From the NCBI GenBank assembly GCA_947846985.1, contig CANTUZ010000008.1, positions 37,342,817-37,406,816 of the forward strand: a DNA stretch of 64,000 nt. Direction: 5' to 3'. Position 1 is the first letter of the stretch; each line of letters begins with the position of its first letter. The notes under the pieces were generated by a model. That model did not search any database. It worked only from the letters and a program-made list of their open reading frames with translations, and was not told the DNA's origin. The DNA is from Fratercula arctica. Lineage: Eukaryota; Chordata; Aves; Charadriiformes; Alcidae. Of this stretch, positions 12,583 to 24,100 are shown piece after piece. The position numbers were made by a program, and so were the translations under genes.

Positions 12583-13250
12583 TATAGAATCATACAATGT
12601 GTTGGGTTGGAAGGGACCTCTAAAGGCCATCTAGTCCAACCCCCCTGCAGTAAGCAGCAACATCTTCAACTAGATCAGGTTGCTCAGAGCCTCATCAAGC
12701 CTGGCCTTGAATGTCTCCAGGGATGGGGCCTCCACCACCTCTCTGGGCAACCTGGGCCAGTGTCTCACCACCCTCATTGTAAAGAGCTTCTTCCTAATGT
12801 CTAATCTAAACCTACCCTGCTCTAGTTTAAAACCATTGCCCTCGGCCTATCGCTACATGCCCTTGCGAACAGCCCCTCCCCAGCTTTCCTGTAGGCCCCC
12901 TTCAGGTACTGGAAGGCCGCTATAAGGTCTCCCCAGAGCCTTCTCTTCTCCAGGCTGAACAACCCCAACTCTCTCAGCCTGTCCTCATAGCAGAGGGGCT
13001 CCAGCCATTTAAGTATCTTCATGGCCCTCCACTGGACCCATTCCAACAGGTCCATGTCCTTCTTGTGCTGAGGGTTCCAGAGCTGGACGCAGTACTCCAG
13101 GCGGGGTCTCACGAGAGCAGAGTAGAGGAGGAGAATCACCTCTCTGGATCTGCTGGCCGTGATTCTTTTGATGCAGCCCAGGACGCAATTGGCCTTCTGG
13201 GCTGCAAGCACACGTTGTTGGCTCATCTCCAGCTTTTCATCCACCAGTAT
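12583..13250 (-). mobile_element. CR1: CR1 LINE, 5'-truncated (about 0.67 kb)
   Basis: The low-coordinate end has the CR1 3' tail (TAGAATCATACAATGTG, then GGTTGGAAGGGACC). Similarity to the CR1 at 33421 runs without large gaps to about 13250, where it stops. The element therefore reads on the minus strand and carries the 3' untranslated tail plus the C-terminal part of ORF2. It shares the tail variant TCTAGTCCAACCCCCCTGCA with the 33421 copy, so the two belong to the same or sister subfamilies. The 5' break is a typical LINE truncation with no clear target-site duplication. Confidence 0.95.
12822..13250 (-). pseudogene. CR1 ORF2 C-terminal fragment
   Basis: The minus strand has an open frame whose translation shows the conserved CR1 C-terminal segment after the reverse transcriptase. 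Recognisable motifs in order are [72 protein letters not shown] and LIAAFQYLKGAY. The catalytic core is missing because of the 5' truncation. The frame ends early, near 12822, before the usual last 35 or so residues seen in the copy at 33500, so a frameshift or stop has broken it. The open frame upstream of 13250 is unique flanking DNA, not CR1. This is a dead fragment. Confidence 0.9.
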
Positions 13251-14540
13251 CTTTCTTACTAGTCTAAAACTATGGGAGGGTTTGGATCTGCATCTGAGCT
13301 TTGTGACAGTTCTCAATTATCTGAGTGCTCAGATAATAAAAACAAACAGCAACAACAGCAAAAACAGTCCTCCAAAGTTTGACTGAGTTAATAAAGTTTT
13401 CCTCAAGGTTGTGCTGCTTTCCCTCTGCCCCTGCTAGTCCTTGGAGAAAAAAAAAAAGGGGGAGGGAGAGGGTGTGTGAAAATTTCAAAAGAACTTAAGT
13501 TCTAATTTCAGTTCAAAGATTTAGGTCACTGCTTATCACTCTCTCAACTGTTCTTTGATTTTAAATCCTTAACTATTTTAAAATAAGGCCAAGGCCACTT
13601 GCCACTTACCACTTGTCTCTACTGAAAAGACTGGAGTAACTTGTTCAGCAGTTTGTGAAACAGGCTGTGCTGTCAGCAAAGTGCTGCATATCCTGCTATT
13701 TATGTCAAGGTTATGCTGAATGTCACCATCAAACAAGTTATTTCGTCCATGTTTAGTTGAATATTGTTTCCCAGTGTGGTACTGAAAGTTTACTAACAGC
13801 ATCAGTGGAGCAGGGCAAAGAAGATAGCCTTAACAGAAGCACTGTATTGTCCTAGTCCACCAATTGATGACATATGACTTTTTCCCTATTATATCAATTA
13901 ATGACACTACATTTCAATAAAACTAATGACAAAGCAGCTACACTCCCTTACAGGACTAGATCCAGGCCAATTATTTCTGGGGTTTGTTTCCGTCCCCCCG
14001 CCCATGCCTTTATTCCTGCAATTGGAGAGGAGAGTAGATGGGAATGGTGAGAAAATATGTTGCTGGCTTCCCACTTGGCTTGGTTTCCAGCTTCAGCTAT
14101 GAAAAAATGCCAGCTTTTTGATCTTCATGTAAACATTAAAATAGACTTCCAACTCTGAATGAGATTTCAGGTGACAAAAGAAATGCAAACTGCAATTTCA
14201 GAGAAAGAAATTGAAAGTTTGTTATCCAAAGCAAGTCCTGGCCCTGCTAAGCCAACAAGTGGCTGGTGAAGAGATTTAGGGGTAGAGTCCTGTGTGAGAT
14301 GAAGCTTGGTAATCAGCCGTGCTGGAAGAGGACTCAGCTGAGCAGTGAGTCATCGAAGCAGGAAAAGAGAAAACTAAAGTACAGATAAAGTTCTTTATCA
14401 GGAAAGGCTGGCTGGTGGGAGTTTTTGTCCTTGATTGAAAACCCTGGCAATTTTCTCATCATGAATTTGCAAATAGTCTCAAGATAAAATACTTCAGCAA
14501 ACAAGAAAAGATTTTGAAGGCAGTCTTCACCTATTCAAAG
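13251..14540. other. Non-coding, nothing recognised
   Basis: The sequence is unique. A purine tract of A then G (A10 or longer, then GGGGGAGGGAGAGGG) lies at about 13446-13472. No exon is supported. Confidence 0.6.
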
Positions 14541-14567
14541 AAAAAACAAAACAAAACAAAACAAAAC
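14541..14567. repeat. (AAAAC)n microsatellite
   Basis: About four perfect CAAAA units follow a short A run. Confidence 0.93.
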
Positions 14568-17500
14568 TCATGAACAAAAATATGGACTTCAGCAAGTTCC
14601 AAGAAAGAAAGCAGAATTACATTGAAGGAAGCAAAGTCTTTAGGAAGGTCATTAAAATTGTTCTTAATACTTTTTATTTTCTATGGGTTCATTTTGGACC
14701 TCATTTTAAAGTATGCTTTTGTAGCCAATAACATGTAACAAAGTGTTAATAATAGGACTTCCCCCAGTTGGTAACAGACAGCACTGAGATGCAGTTTTAC
14801 TGCTGGGCAATTTTGCTCTCCCTTCCCAAGTATTGATGATGTGCCTGCTAATATGCTAAATGGTGTGCACTGAATGTGCATGGTCCAGCCTCCCTGGGCG
14901 CAGGTGGCAGCCCATCAGCTTCCCAAACTACTTCTCCGCTGTCACTGTAGCAAGCAAATGCTTCTGTGCACTCCCAGTGAGTAGTCAGAAAAGGGAACTC
15001 TGATTACAGTACCTTTAGCAGCTGTTTAAATTCACTTATTTCCTTACCGGCAAGTTATGTCTAACTTAAAGCATGCAAGAGTAGTGGATGAGTAAAGAGG
15101 CATGATACATAGGCTTGAAGCTGTTTATACAAGCGTACCCTGAAATCTGCCAGTCAGTTGAAACAGATCATCTGTTAGTAAATCCACTGACGTTCAAGGC
15201 CAGTGAAGTTTTCTGGTGTGAATTCCCGGTAAGTGATAGTTAAGCAGACAGTGTCCTGATGAATTATCTCAGCCATTTAATGAGCATAGTGGGCACATGG
15301 CTATCGCATGACATTTAGTCTATTAGTCTCATAGGCTAATTTAAAGGATGTTTAAACAAGAAAGTAGGTACGATTCACAGGCTTGCTTCATGACTCAAAC
15401 TGCACCCACAGGAAAAAAAAGAATCCAAGTCATAAGAGCAGACTCTGACCTTAGCCGTGAGAAAGCTCAAGAATACAGAGGATACTGAAATAGAGAATTG
15501 CATGAGAGTGATTCTGTCTATCATGGTTTCTTGTAATAACTGGAGAAAAGAGATCTTGCAAGTGTTTCAAGCTGCATGCTAAGTACTTTAGCCAACACAT
15601 GTCCCCAGAGGGCTGCACAGTAAGGCAAGACTTCTGAGAGAGAAGGGCACAAGGAGGCACAGAGCCAAGGGGGAAGGTGTTGGGCGATCTTGTAACATGG
15701 AGCCAGCCCATGGAGATCCAGCCCCATAAGGAGTGATGAAGTGGAGCAGGATTTAGAAAGCTCCTTTGAAAGGCCACTCCTCAAACATAGGAAAGTGAGC
15801 AAAAGTAGCCCTGGGAAGTCTAGGAGCAGACCCAGAAATGCATTGATCTGGTATACATCTCTCAAGAGGTGCTTTGTGAGGGCTGTGACCAAAAAAACAC
15901 CTCTTAAGATGTACAGATTTTTAAGCCAACCTTGTGATTTGAAAGCCTGAGTCACATACTCCAAATGCCAGGAGTTGGCCAGGAGTTTCATGTATAGGCA
16001 ACTAAACAAACACACAAGTCTTGCAGGACTTCTATACTTTCTAGATATGAATGATATAAACATCTAAAATAATTAAAAAGGACCTGAGATAGAGTCTAAT
16101 TTTCACAAGCATGTGGAAAAAACATTGAAATAATGTTACTTACCACCATATAATTTCATTTATACAACACTGATTAGTCATTGCATTCTTATTTTTTTTA
16201 CGAAGATCAAAGGAAAAAAGAGACTCCAGTCTTACTACCAAAAGAAATATGCTTCTGCTTGCAAAGATCAATCACTAAGCACCATCCTACAGAGTAAGTG
16301 ATTTTAATCTTTTTGTTTTCATTGCTCCTTGCGCTCAAGGAGCAGAATGTAAGACATTACTCCTTGTCTACAATGAGCTAAAGCAGAACATACAACATAT
16401 TTAAAAATTGAAGCGTGTCCTTTTTCCTTACTTGGACATACATATTCAAAACTGTGAGGGAGAGAAGCATGTAACCTATTGTTACCTATAGAAAGAACAG
16501 CGCAAAAGGATTAATTGTTAACGAGGATAAAATTGAAAAACCAACACCTGCTCAAAAAGAGTCCCTTGGGGAGACTTATTCCTTCAGAAATATACGGTGA
16601 GAATAAGATAAGATAGACAACAGCTAGTCATGGGATGCATGAAAAACTGATTATACCTTGTTCCAAACCACCGGTTTTCATTACTGACATAAATCAAGGC
16701 AAGGTGGCAGCTTAGCAAGTCTTGAAAGACAATAAAAACACCACTGAAAGAAACTGGCAGTTAGAGTTAGCAGAGAATGTTGGGTCCAGAAATACCAGAT
16801 GCCTTTATAAAAATAAGGTATGTTTTGCTAAGCAATGTCTGAAAAGTTGTTGCAGCCAAATGGAGCTTGATCTTTATTTAACAGTTGAGCAACAGAGCTC
16901 CTTATTATTTAATTAAACACTCATTCCAACCCACATTTATTTAAAAAGCCTAAAACGAAGTGATTTTGCTGCAAGGCAAGTAGGTGAAATGGAAAGGGTT
17001 TATTCATGTAAGGCTAGGAGTCGTGAATGAAGCAATGATCTTGCCATAAGAAGCATTTGCTGCTGAACAAGGAGTTACTGTGGAACACGAAGTCCAGACT
17101 AGCTGGTTTAACAAAATGGCCTTTTGATTTGAAAACCATTTCTGCACCACACTTATGGAGGGACATTTTGCTCTTGTTTTGATTTGTGGTCACTAGTCCT
17201 CATGTCCATGAGAATGACGTCCCTCTATCAGGCACGGCACATCTACCAATAATTCTTAGTCAACAGCTGAAAAAAAAAAAATCTGATTTAATTTGGCACA
17301 GAAGCCGCGGACTTTTTAATTATTCCTTTTATTTATACACTATCCCTCTCTCTATTAAAAATATCACAACTTCCCCCTTTCCAAGCAGTCACGTGCTCTT
17401 CATACAAACACAGAAAACCTTTTGCAGATAATGTCGCTAAGTAGCTGCCTTTGAAGCCAACAAGCCTATTTCCTCAAGCGCAAACACTGTTACTTTTCAT

Positions 17501-20009
17501 GTCCAAACCAAGCCTCAAACTAAGTGCCTGATTTTTCTGAAATCCCTCGTGCTGCAGCTGAACCCATCCATCGTCTTTACCTCCGAGCTCCAACCCTCCG
17601 GCTGCTGCACGAGAAGGCGACCGACAGGGCTCAGTTTGTGGAGGGCAAGCAGGTGGCTGAAGCAGGGGTCTGCAAAGCACCCCTGGACCCCTGACTCAGG
17701 GTGGGGGAAAGGTGTTTTCTCCCTTGAGAGACCAGCCTTGCCTGCCAGGGCATGTGCCGGTGGCCATGCACAGCCCATTTGGCTCACAGCCGTGGCTCCC
17801 CTTCAGGGGTTTAGGTGCTCCTCCAACTTCCCAAAGCATGGCTTCCCCGGCGTGACTGCAGACATGTGGAAATTGGTACAATTTGATTTGGGTACAAACT
17901 CCACGGATCATCCAAAACGATACCAGATAGAGACTAGTGTGCATTTTGGAGTCTCTAATGAGCGTAATTTCATTACGCATGCAAGACCTAATAAGCCCAA
18001 AAAGGAAATTACCAGGCACTGCCGTAACAGGAAACACACCAGAGTCCTGTCTAAATTGGAGCTGGCTGGGAAGCGAGCTATTGTCAGGAGCACGGCGTTT
18101 CAGATACTCTGATACTGCCGACTGCCTTGAGCAAGCATGGCATATTGGCAAAAAACAAATAAACACAGAGACTGGTTTGCTTATTTCAAGGGAAGCAGCT
18201 CAGAAACAGTCTAAATCTTAAATGTGCACATCCTACAATACGCCGTTGTTCCATTGAAGCGGACAGAAATAGTAACATGTCAAGTTAAAGGATGACTCCA
18301 TTTACAAATCACTACACACACAAACACGCATCTCCCTAGATGCGCCTGTTTTAAATCAGACTGGGGATACACATACCTTGCTGAATGTGTTGTAACTCAA
18401 TTCGCACGGGGTACATCCTTATCTTCATTTTCACTTCTTTTATAGCCTTCTGTCAAACTACTACATCACAAAAAGACCACAAATTTGCTTTGACATTTGT
18501 GGGGGTTTTAATTATTTTTTTTAAGTCAGGAGAATGGAACTGGGGAGGATCATTTTACTGTCAGTTTGCACACTCATCTACAATTCATGAATGGTGCTGG
18601 ACTTGGGTTGGTCCTATCTACAGGCCAAATTAAACAGACTCATTCTTCATAATTTTCCAAGTGGCACTGGCATTCTTTGTTTGCGCTGGACATGCTCTGT
18701 TCTAGGAAAGCACTTTCCAAAACATTTGCATTCCTGCTAATGCAGTTTCAGTTCCCTGATCCCAGCAATCCTGGAAACTTGTGTGTGTTGCAGCATGCGG
18801 CTCCATCAGGCTTTGAGCCGAAACCTTTGGGCAACCTGCCCGCACCAGTTCCTCTTCCCTCTGGCTGCTTGGGAGCTGACCTATTTCCCTCCACTGGCAG
18901 GACATGGCTGAGAGGCTACAAAACTCCCAGCTGCAACAAATCTGAGGCCTCCTCTAAACAAAAGGTAGTTAAACATGTTTTTAAGAGAAGGCATAGGTAG
19001 CATAGCACTAACTAGGTATTTGCTAAACCTGCCTTACTATTTACCTTGTAATACCCTGTCTCATGGCCCTTTTTTCCTATTTTGACTATATGTCTTCATG
19101 CTAGAGAAATAAGTTGGTTTATATTTTGTGTACAATCTAAGTAAAAAATTAAATACTAATGCACAAACATGTTTGAGCAAATAACACTATAAAACTACTG
19201 ATATTTCCCAGTGTGAGTCAGTGGGGACATGGGAATTTCTAAGTAGAAACAAAGCAGCAAAAATGAAAATGTGCCTCCTGAGAGCTGGTGTTGCTCACTG
19301 ATAGTCAGCAGAAAGGACGTCTTTTACCATTTAGAGATCAATCCGGTTCCATCATTTGGATCTGAAAACTTACTGTGCTGCCTATTGGACATGCAGGGAA
19401 ACCCAGAGGTAGATACTTATTTCTTTCATGTTCCCAGTGTGAAATAGCAAGGCTCAGTGTACAGAGCTGCATACAGAAGGCTCATTATGTAAGTGACAAC
19501 TATAATATTAAATTGAATAGAATGATAATATAATGCAAGAAATCTAATTGCTACTGTGCAGGAAATTCATTTTCTAACAATACACAGCAAAAGCTGTCTC
19601 AATCACTAAACAAAAATCCACCCCCTTATAATCTTCTTTCATTTTCAATTTTATGAAAATGGCCTTAACTCCTCCTATAGACATCAGCACTTAACTAGTC
19701 AATCAATCACCACACCTGCTGTCTCTATTGTTATTCCTTAAATAAAAACATAAGTACAGGAAAACATGTACTGACTGGAGTCCACCAGGAGCACATTAAA
19801 AAAAAAAAACAAAAGGTATGAAGGTATTGTCATGACAAATGAAAAACCTTTTGAAAACTGTCAATGAGAATTATTCCATCAGAGAAGAAAGAAAAGTTGC
19901 AAAATTTGCAAATAAAATCTGTTCATACATTGACAAATAAAAAAGTCATTTGAATGTAATATTTCTCTGAAAATAAAAACCCAGCTCTTAATAACTCTTT
20001 ACATTCATT
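14568..20009. other. Non-coding; two patches with long open frames
   Basis: No exon is confirmed. At 15521-16063 the minus strand is open for 180 codons and overlaps a 108-codon frame in another minus frame (15451-15777). At 17549-18112 the plus strand is open for 187 codons, opposed by a 156-codon minus frame (17696-18166). None of the translations shows a domain I recognise. The second patch is GC-rich at about 17560-17830. Its 3' part contains the dyad GCGTAATTTCATTACGC at 17962-17978. The rest is ordinary AT-rich DNA. Confidence 0.5.
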
Positions 20010-20172
20010 ATTGTCAAAACTCCTTGCCAAGGAAATGAGTATCATTATTCTTACTTTAGAGATGGTGAAACTGGAAAGATCTCAGCAATATCAAAAATCT
20101 GCAGATCAGTAGAAAATCTGGGAAAGGAACTCATATCTCTCATATCCAGAGCACAGCTTTGATACTAGACCT
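20010..20172 (-). mobile_element. MIR/L2-like ancient repeat relic, reverse
   Basis: Read on the plus strand, the blocks follow the reverse complement of the MIR 3' half: TCATTATTCTTACTTTAGAG, then GATGGTGAAACTGGAAAG, then CTGGGAAAGGAACTCATATC, then CCAGAGCACAGCTTTG and ACTAGACC. In the family these correspond to 'cccattttacagatga', 'ggaaactgag', 'gggattcgaaccc' and 'agcccatgctct..ccactacacc' pieces. Colinearity over about 150 bp makes this the best of the ancient-repeat calls. The element is diverged and non-autonomous. Confidence 0.68.
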
Positions 20173-20607
20173 GACCTTTGGAAGAATACAGAACAGATCA
20201 AAGACCAATTTCTAAATATTCTGTAATAACATCAAGCATTAAATATAAACCTTTAGATTCCCAAGTTTAATATTTTACCATTCTCACCCCTTAAAAGTCA
20301 GACACACAGAGAAAAAATCATCTAAAAGGAGGAAGAGAAATATAGGAGTATTAAATAGATTTTCTACCAGTGTGCAAGTTAGTGCCCTTTCCAGATTCCA
20401 ATGAGAAGAATTATGACAATCATTAATCAGCTCTGCTCCTCTCTTCATCTGAAGATTTAATACTTCCTTATAGATATGTCACCATGGACCAGATTCAACC
20501 AGGAAATGTGGTAATTAACACACAAATCCCTGATAATGTACAGTGGTTTTTCTATTTCTTTATGGTAATAAAGGCAAAAATTTTCTATGCAGTAACACCA
20601 GCAATTA

Positions 20608-20781
20608 TCATAGAATCACAGAACTGCCTAGGTTGGAAGGGACCTTTCAGATCATCCAGCCCAACCATCAGCCCAACTCTGACAAAAACCATCACTAAAC
20701 CATATCTCTAAGCACTGTGTCTGCCCGGCTTTTAAATACCTCCAGGGATGGTGCCTCAACCACTTCCCTGGGCAGCCCGCG
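20608..20781 (-). mobile_element. CR1: CR1 LINE 3'-end fragment
   Basis: It starts with TCATAGAATCACAGAACTG and continues CTAGGTTGGAAGGGACC, AGATCATCCAGCCCAACCAT and TACCTCCAGGGATGGTGCC, ending near CTTCCCTGGGCAGCC. This is a minus-strand CR1 3' untranslated tail, and ORF2 is lost. The AGATCATCCAGCCCAACC variant sets it apart from the 12583 and 33421 subfamily. Confidence 0.93.
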
Positions 20782-22294
20782 ACAGGAGTTAGGAGCCTGC
20801 ATCCCACAGCAGCACATCTCCAGTGACAGCACCCAGGGAGGGAGCATCACAGGCTCCCACAGGGACCGTCCTGCAGGTCCCCAGGACCTCCCCAGCAGCA
20901 GAGACTGACACAGCCATTACCCAGTAGTGCGTGTGACTGAGAACTGCATTTGGCATTTCGACCTCAATGAGCTGCACAGCACCTGAGCTTTATTTCATGG
21001 TCATGGCAGAAGACCCTGCAGAAAAAAAGCATGCACAGCGCTTTTAAAGTCAATAGCACCTCAGTTTATGAGTCAACACAGATATAAACAGGCTCTTCTA
21101 CAATCTCCTAAACTGCCTTTTCTTGAAGGAAATCCTGATTGTATAACTACATATGAAATCATCTTTTCAAAGTGCACCATGTATTTTTTCCACATCCTGG
21201 CAACAAAAAGGGTATTTCCCATTAAAAGTCCTATCTTCCATATTACAAAATGATGAATGCTTTACTGCAAGGCATACTCAATGGGATGGCACAAGAAATG
21301 GACAATTCCCCTCCCATGAAAAAAGCAGTTATCTAAATATCCCAGAAAATGTTTCTTCCACCAGCATCAGTTTCCTAAAAGCAGCACATACTGCAGATGC
21401 ATTCATTTTATCATTTTAATACAATGCAGTAATTTGAGATAAATGTAACACTTCAGAATATCTAAATCTTCATCGTATTTGCCTTGTCAGGATTAACACT
21501 TGGCCAAAAAAATTTGCACTGGTCTGGTGATTTGATATAAGTTACGTGGCACATCTTTTTTAGCCAGAGTCTTGGAAACTTCATTGAACTACTTTATACT
21601 TTGCCACAAACACCGGAGCAACAACACTGCAGGTGCCACCTGGAAATGGGTAATGTGAAGGTGTTTAACTCTACATGATTCTTTAGAAATAACACAGTGT
21701 AGCTGGACCCAGCACCAGCTCCCTTTCCCCATGACTTCTCCATCTCTAATGGTAGCGTGTTAGACCAAAGGATCACATATACTGTCAACTGAAAAGGAAC
21801 AGGTTATGGGAATGTGTCAGTTCCGCTGGAGGATGCACAAAGGCAGTTGGATTTAGGCACATTTTCTTTTCATGCCAGTGAAGGCTCTTACTCAAAAAAC
21901 AAATCCATGTATCACCACTTCCTGATCCTGCTGCTGGGCAGGGTATCCTGCTACAGGGTGGAGCATTAAATTGTTCAAGAAAAACACTGGCTGGCAGCCA
22001 ATGGAAATTTCATGTTTTATGGATCACGCTTCTGTTCTACCATGATTCATCAGCTTCAACAGCCACTGGTGAGGTGTATATGTGGCATGTGCCCCAGGAT
22101 ATATTTTCTACTACAGTAAAATTTGCCTACGAAATATTTTGTCCTTTCCAATGGGCTTAGTCTAGGCTTAGCTAGAGGCAATAGGATGTTCTAACAGCAG
22201 TCTGCAGCTATTTCAAGGGCAGTTATAAAGATGGTGGAGCTAAAGTCTTCCCTTAGTAATAAATAGTGTAACATGGGACAACACATTACAACTG
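20782..22294. other. Non-coding, nothing recognised
   Basis: This is unique sequence. The first about 130 bases after the CR1 are GC-richer but show no repeat or exon signature. Confidence 0.6.
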
Positions 22295-22526
22295 GAAATT
22301 GAAGCTTGGGAGATTCAGGCTGGATATTTAGGGGGGAAAAAAGAAAAATCTCCAGCAGGAGGTCACCCTGGAGAACCTGGAAGAGGTTAAATTGTCATCC
22401 TTGGAGGTTTTCAGGATACAGCTAGACAAAACTAGAGCTGGCCCAATGGCAATCATTCTGCCTCAAGGGTGATGCAGGACTACATGCCCTTTCCAGCCAA
22501 CATCCCTATGACTCCACAATTTTATG
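22295..22526 (+). mobile_element. CR1: Diverged CR1 LINE 3' end, plus strand
   Basis: In plus orientation the stretch reads GGGAGATTCAGGCTGGATAT, then GGAGGTTTTCAGGATACAGC, GATGCAGGACTACATGCCCT, TTTCCAGCCAACATCCCTATG and ends ATTTTATG. This is the order found in sense-strand CR1 3' ends. It is more diverged than the minus-strand copies and probably older. It is the only clearly plus-oriented CR1 in the window. Confidence 0.8.
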
Positions 22527-23680
22527 TTCCCTCAGTCAATGTTTCTGATTAGTTTGACTCTCCAGTCTGAATTAGAAAGTCATTTCTGCCTTGGACTGTA
22601 TCAGAAACCCAGACGTGTTTAGACACCTGGAAGTGCTACAAGATACTGCGGTGTGCATCCTCGGAGTACAACGTACTGCCCAATAAATATAAAATCAGGG
22701 TCTCAGGTGTTAATCTGCAAAGTTTCCAAAACTTTGAAGCAGATTAATCAAAATAAATGAGGTGTTGAAATAAAGATGACAGGCAACACTTTGTTGACCT
22801 GACATAATGGAAAAAGACACGAGCTTCTACAAGCATCAGCCTTAATCCATGAAATTAAGTTCTTTCAACCAACCTTGGAGCCAACCTTGTCACCTTTTAC
22901 TCCAAATTACAAATTGGTTTCTTCTCACCTTCCTTAATACACACATGCATTTAAAGAGGAAATCACCCTCAAACTGAAACCTTCCCTTACACATTTTTCA
23001 CACTGATGTGGAAGGACAAGAACAGAAAAAGTGTATGTGTCACTAGTACACAGAAGAAGGTGCTCTGATATTACAATAATGAACACAATATTAGCATAGG
23101 TTTAACATAGGTTCTTATTATTCTTTATTTTTAAAATGTAGATTATCTCATCTTTTATCATGCATTTGTTCATTCTCCAGGTCTGGATGAGGACATGGGG
23201 TAGGAACCCCAACTAGAGTACATTTAGTTTTGTATTTATGCGCATATGCAACTTCTTATTCTTTTAAACCCAGTAATCTTATAACTATGTGCCATTGAAT
23301 GTGCTTTCTAATGCTGAATGGATTTTCTTCAAATGCACGAAGACAGACAGGCGCTATGCTGTTCTGACTGAAGTCAACAGGAGTTGCCAATTGATTTAAT
23401 TTGAAGTCGGATTAGTATTTCTGTGAAAAGCTTACATATAGAGAACCATGTACTGTAAAAATGTAATCCTTTAGGGGAAAAAAGTCATTTATAAAAATCT
23501 TCCAGTGAATAAAGAAAATGCACACTATTGACTTAGGTAATCATTTAACAAGCTTGACAGCTGAAAGTAAATAATTCTTGGGCAAAGTTTCCAGGATGAA
23601 AGGCTTGACCTGCGCTTGAATCTAAGAGCAGCAAGCTGATTGACCTTATGATACTGTGGTTTCATTTCAGGAGCTGCCTT

Positions 23681-23695
23681 CCCCCCCCCCCCCCC
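23681..23695. repeat. C15 homopolymer
   Basis: Fifteen consecutive C are preceded by CTGCCTT. On the opposite strand this is a G15 run able to form a quadruplex. Its exact length is error-prone in sequencing. Confidence 0.95.
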
Positions 23696-24082
23696 AAGCT
23701 TTTTTCTGAATTGCATGAATATTTCATGACTAACTGCGCATACCATGGCAGACAAAGAGCTAATAGATTAGTAATTTGACCTGCTATTTATTTGAGGTGC
23801 CCCAAACATGCAATGAAAGAGACTCTGATTTTTCTTTAGAACAATCATGAAATGAAATATGGTTGATTCTAGAAACTTTATCTTTACTTTAGCTGAGCTA
23901 ATTGCAGCGGGTGGAAGAGGCAAAGGGTATGATAAGAATTCACATCTGGGAATGAAAGGAAATCAGTAAGCGATACAGTCAGACATGATAGAGCACTCTA
24001 TCCACTGCAGTAAAACACGGAACTTAACTGCATTACCTAGAAACCTTGTTTAAACTGCTTCTGTTAACTTCAGCAAAGGATT

Positions 24083-24100
24083 AAAAAAAAAAAAAAAAAA
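24083..24100. repeat. A18 homopolymer
   Basis: Eighteen consecutive A are followed by CCACAAAAAAACAAT. No retrotransposed body is recognised upstream, so it is not called a retrogene tail. Confidence 0.95.

Noticed and set aside
12607..13386. Plus-strand open frames over the CR1 at 12583
   Set aside because: They are antisense shadows of the CR1 fragment.
15602..15613. CTCF-like motif TCCCCAGAGGGC
   Set aside because: Only 10 of 12 consensus positions match; such partial matches are frequent by chance.
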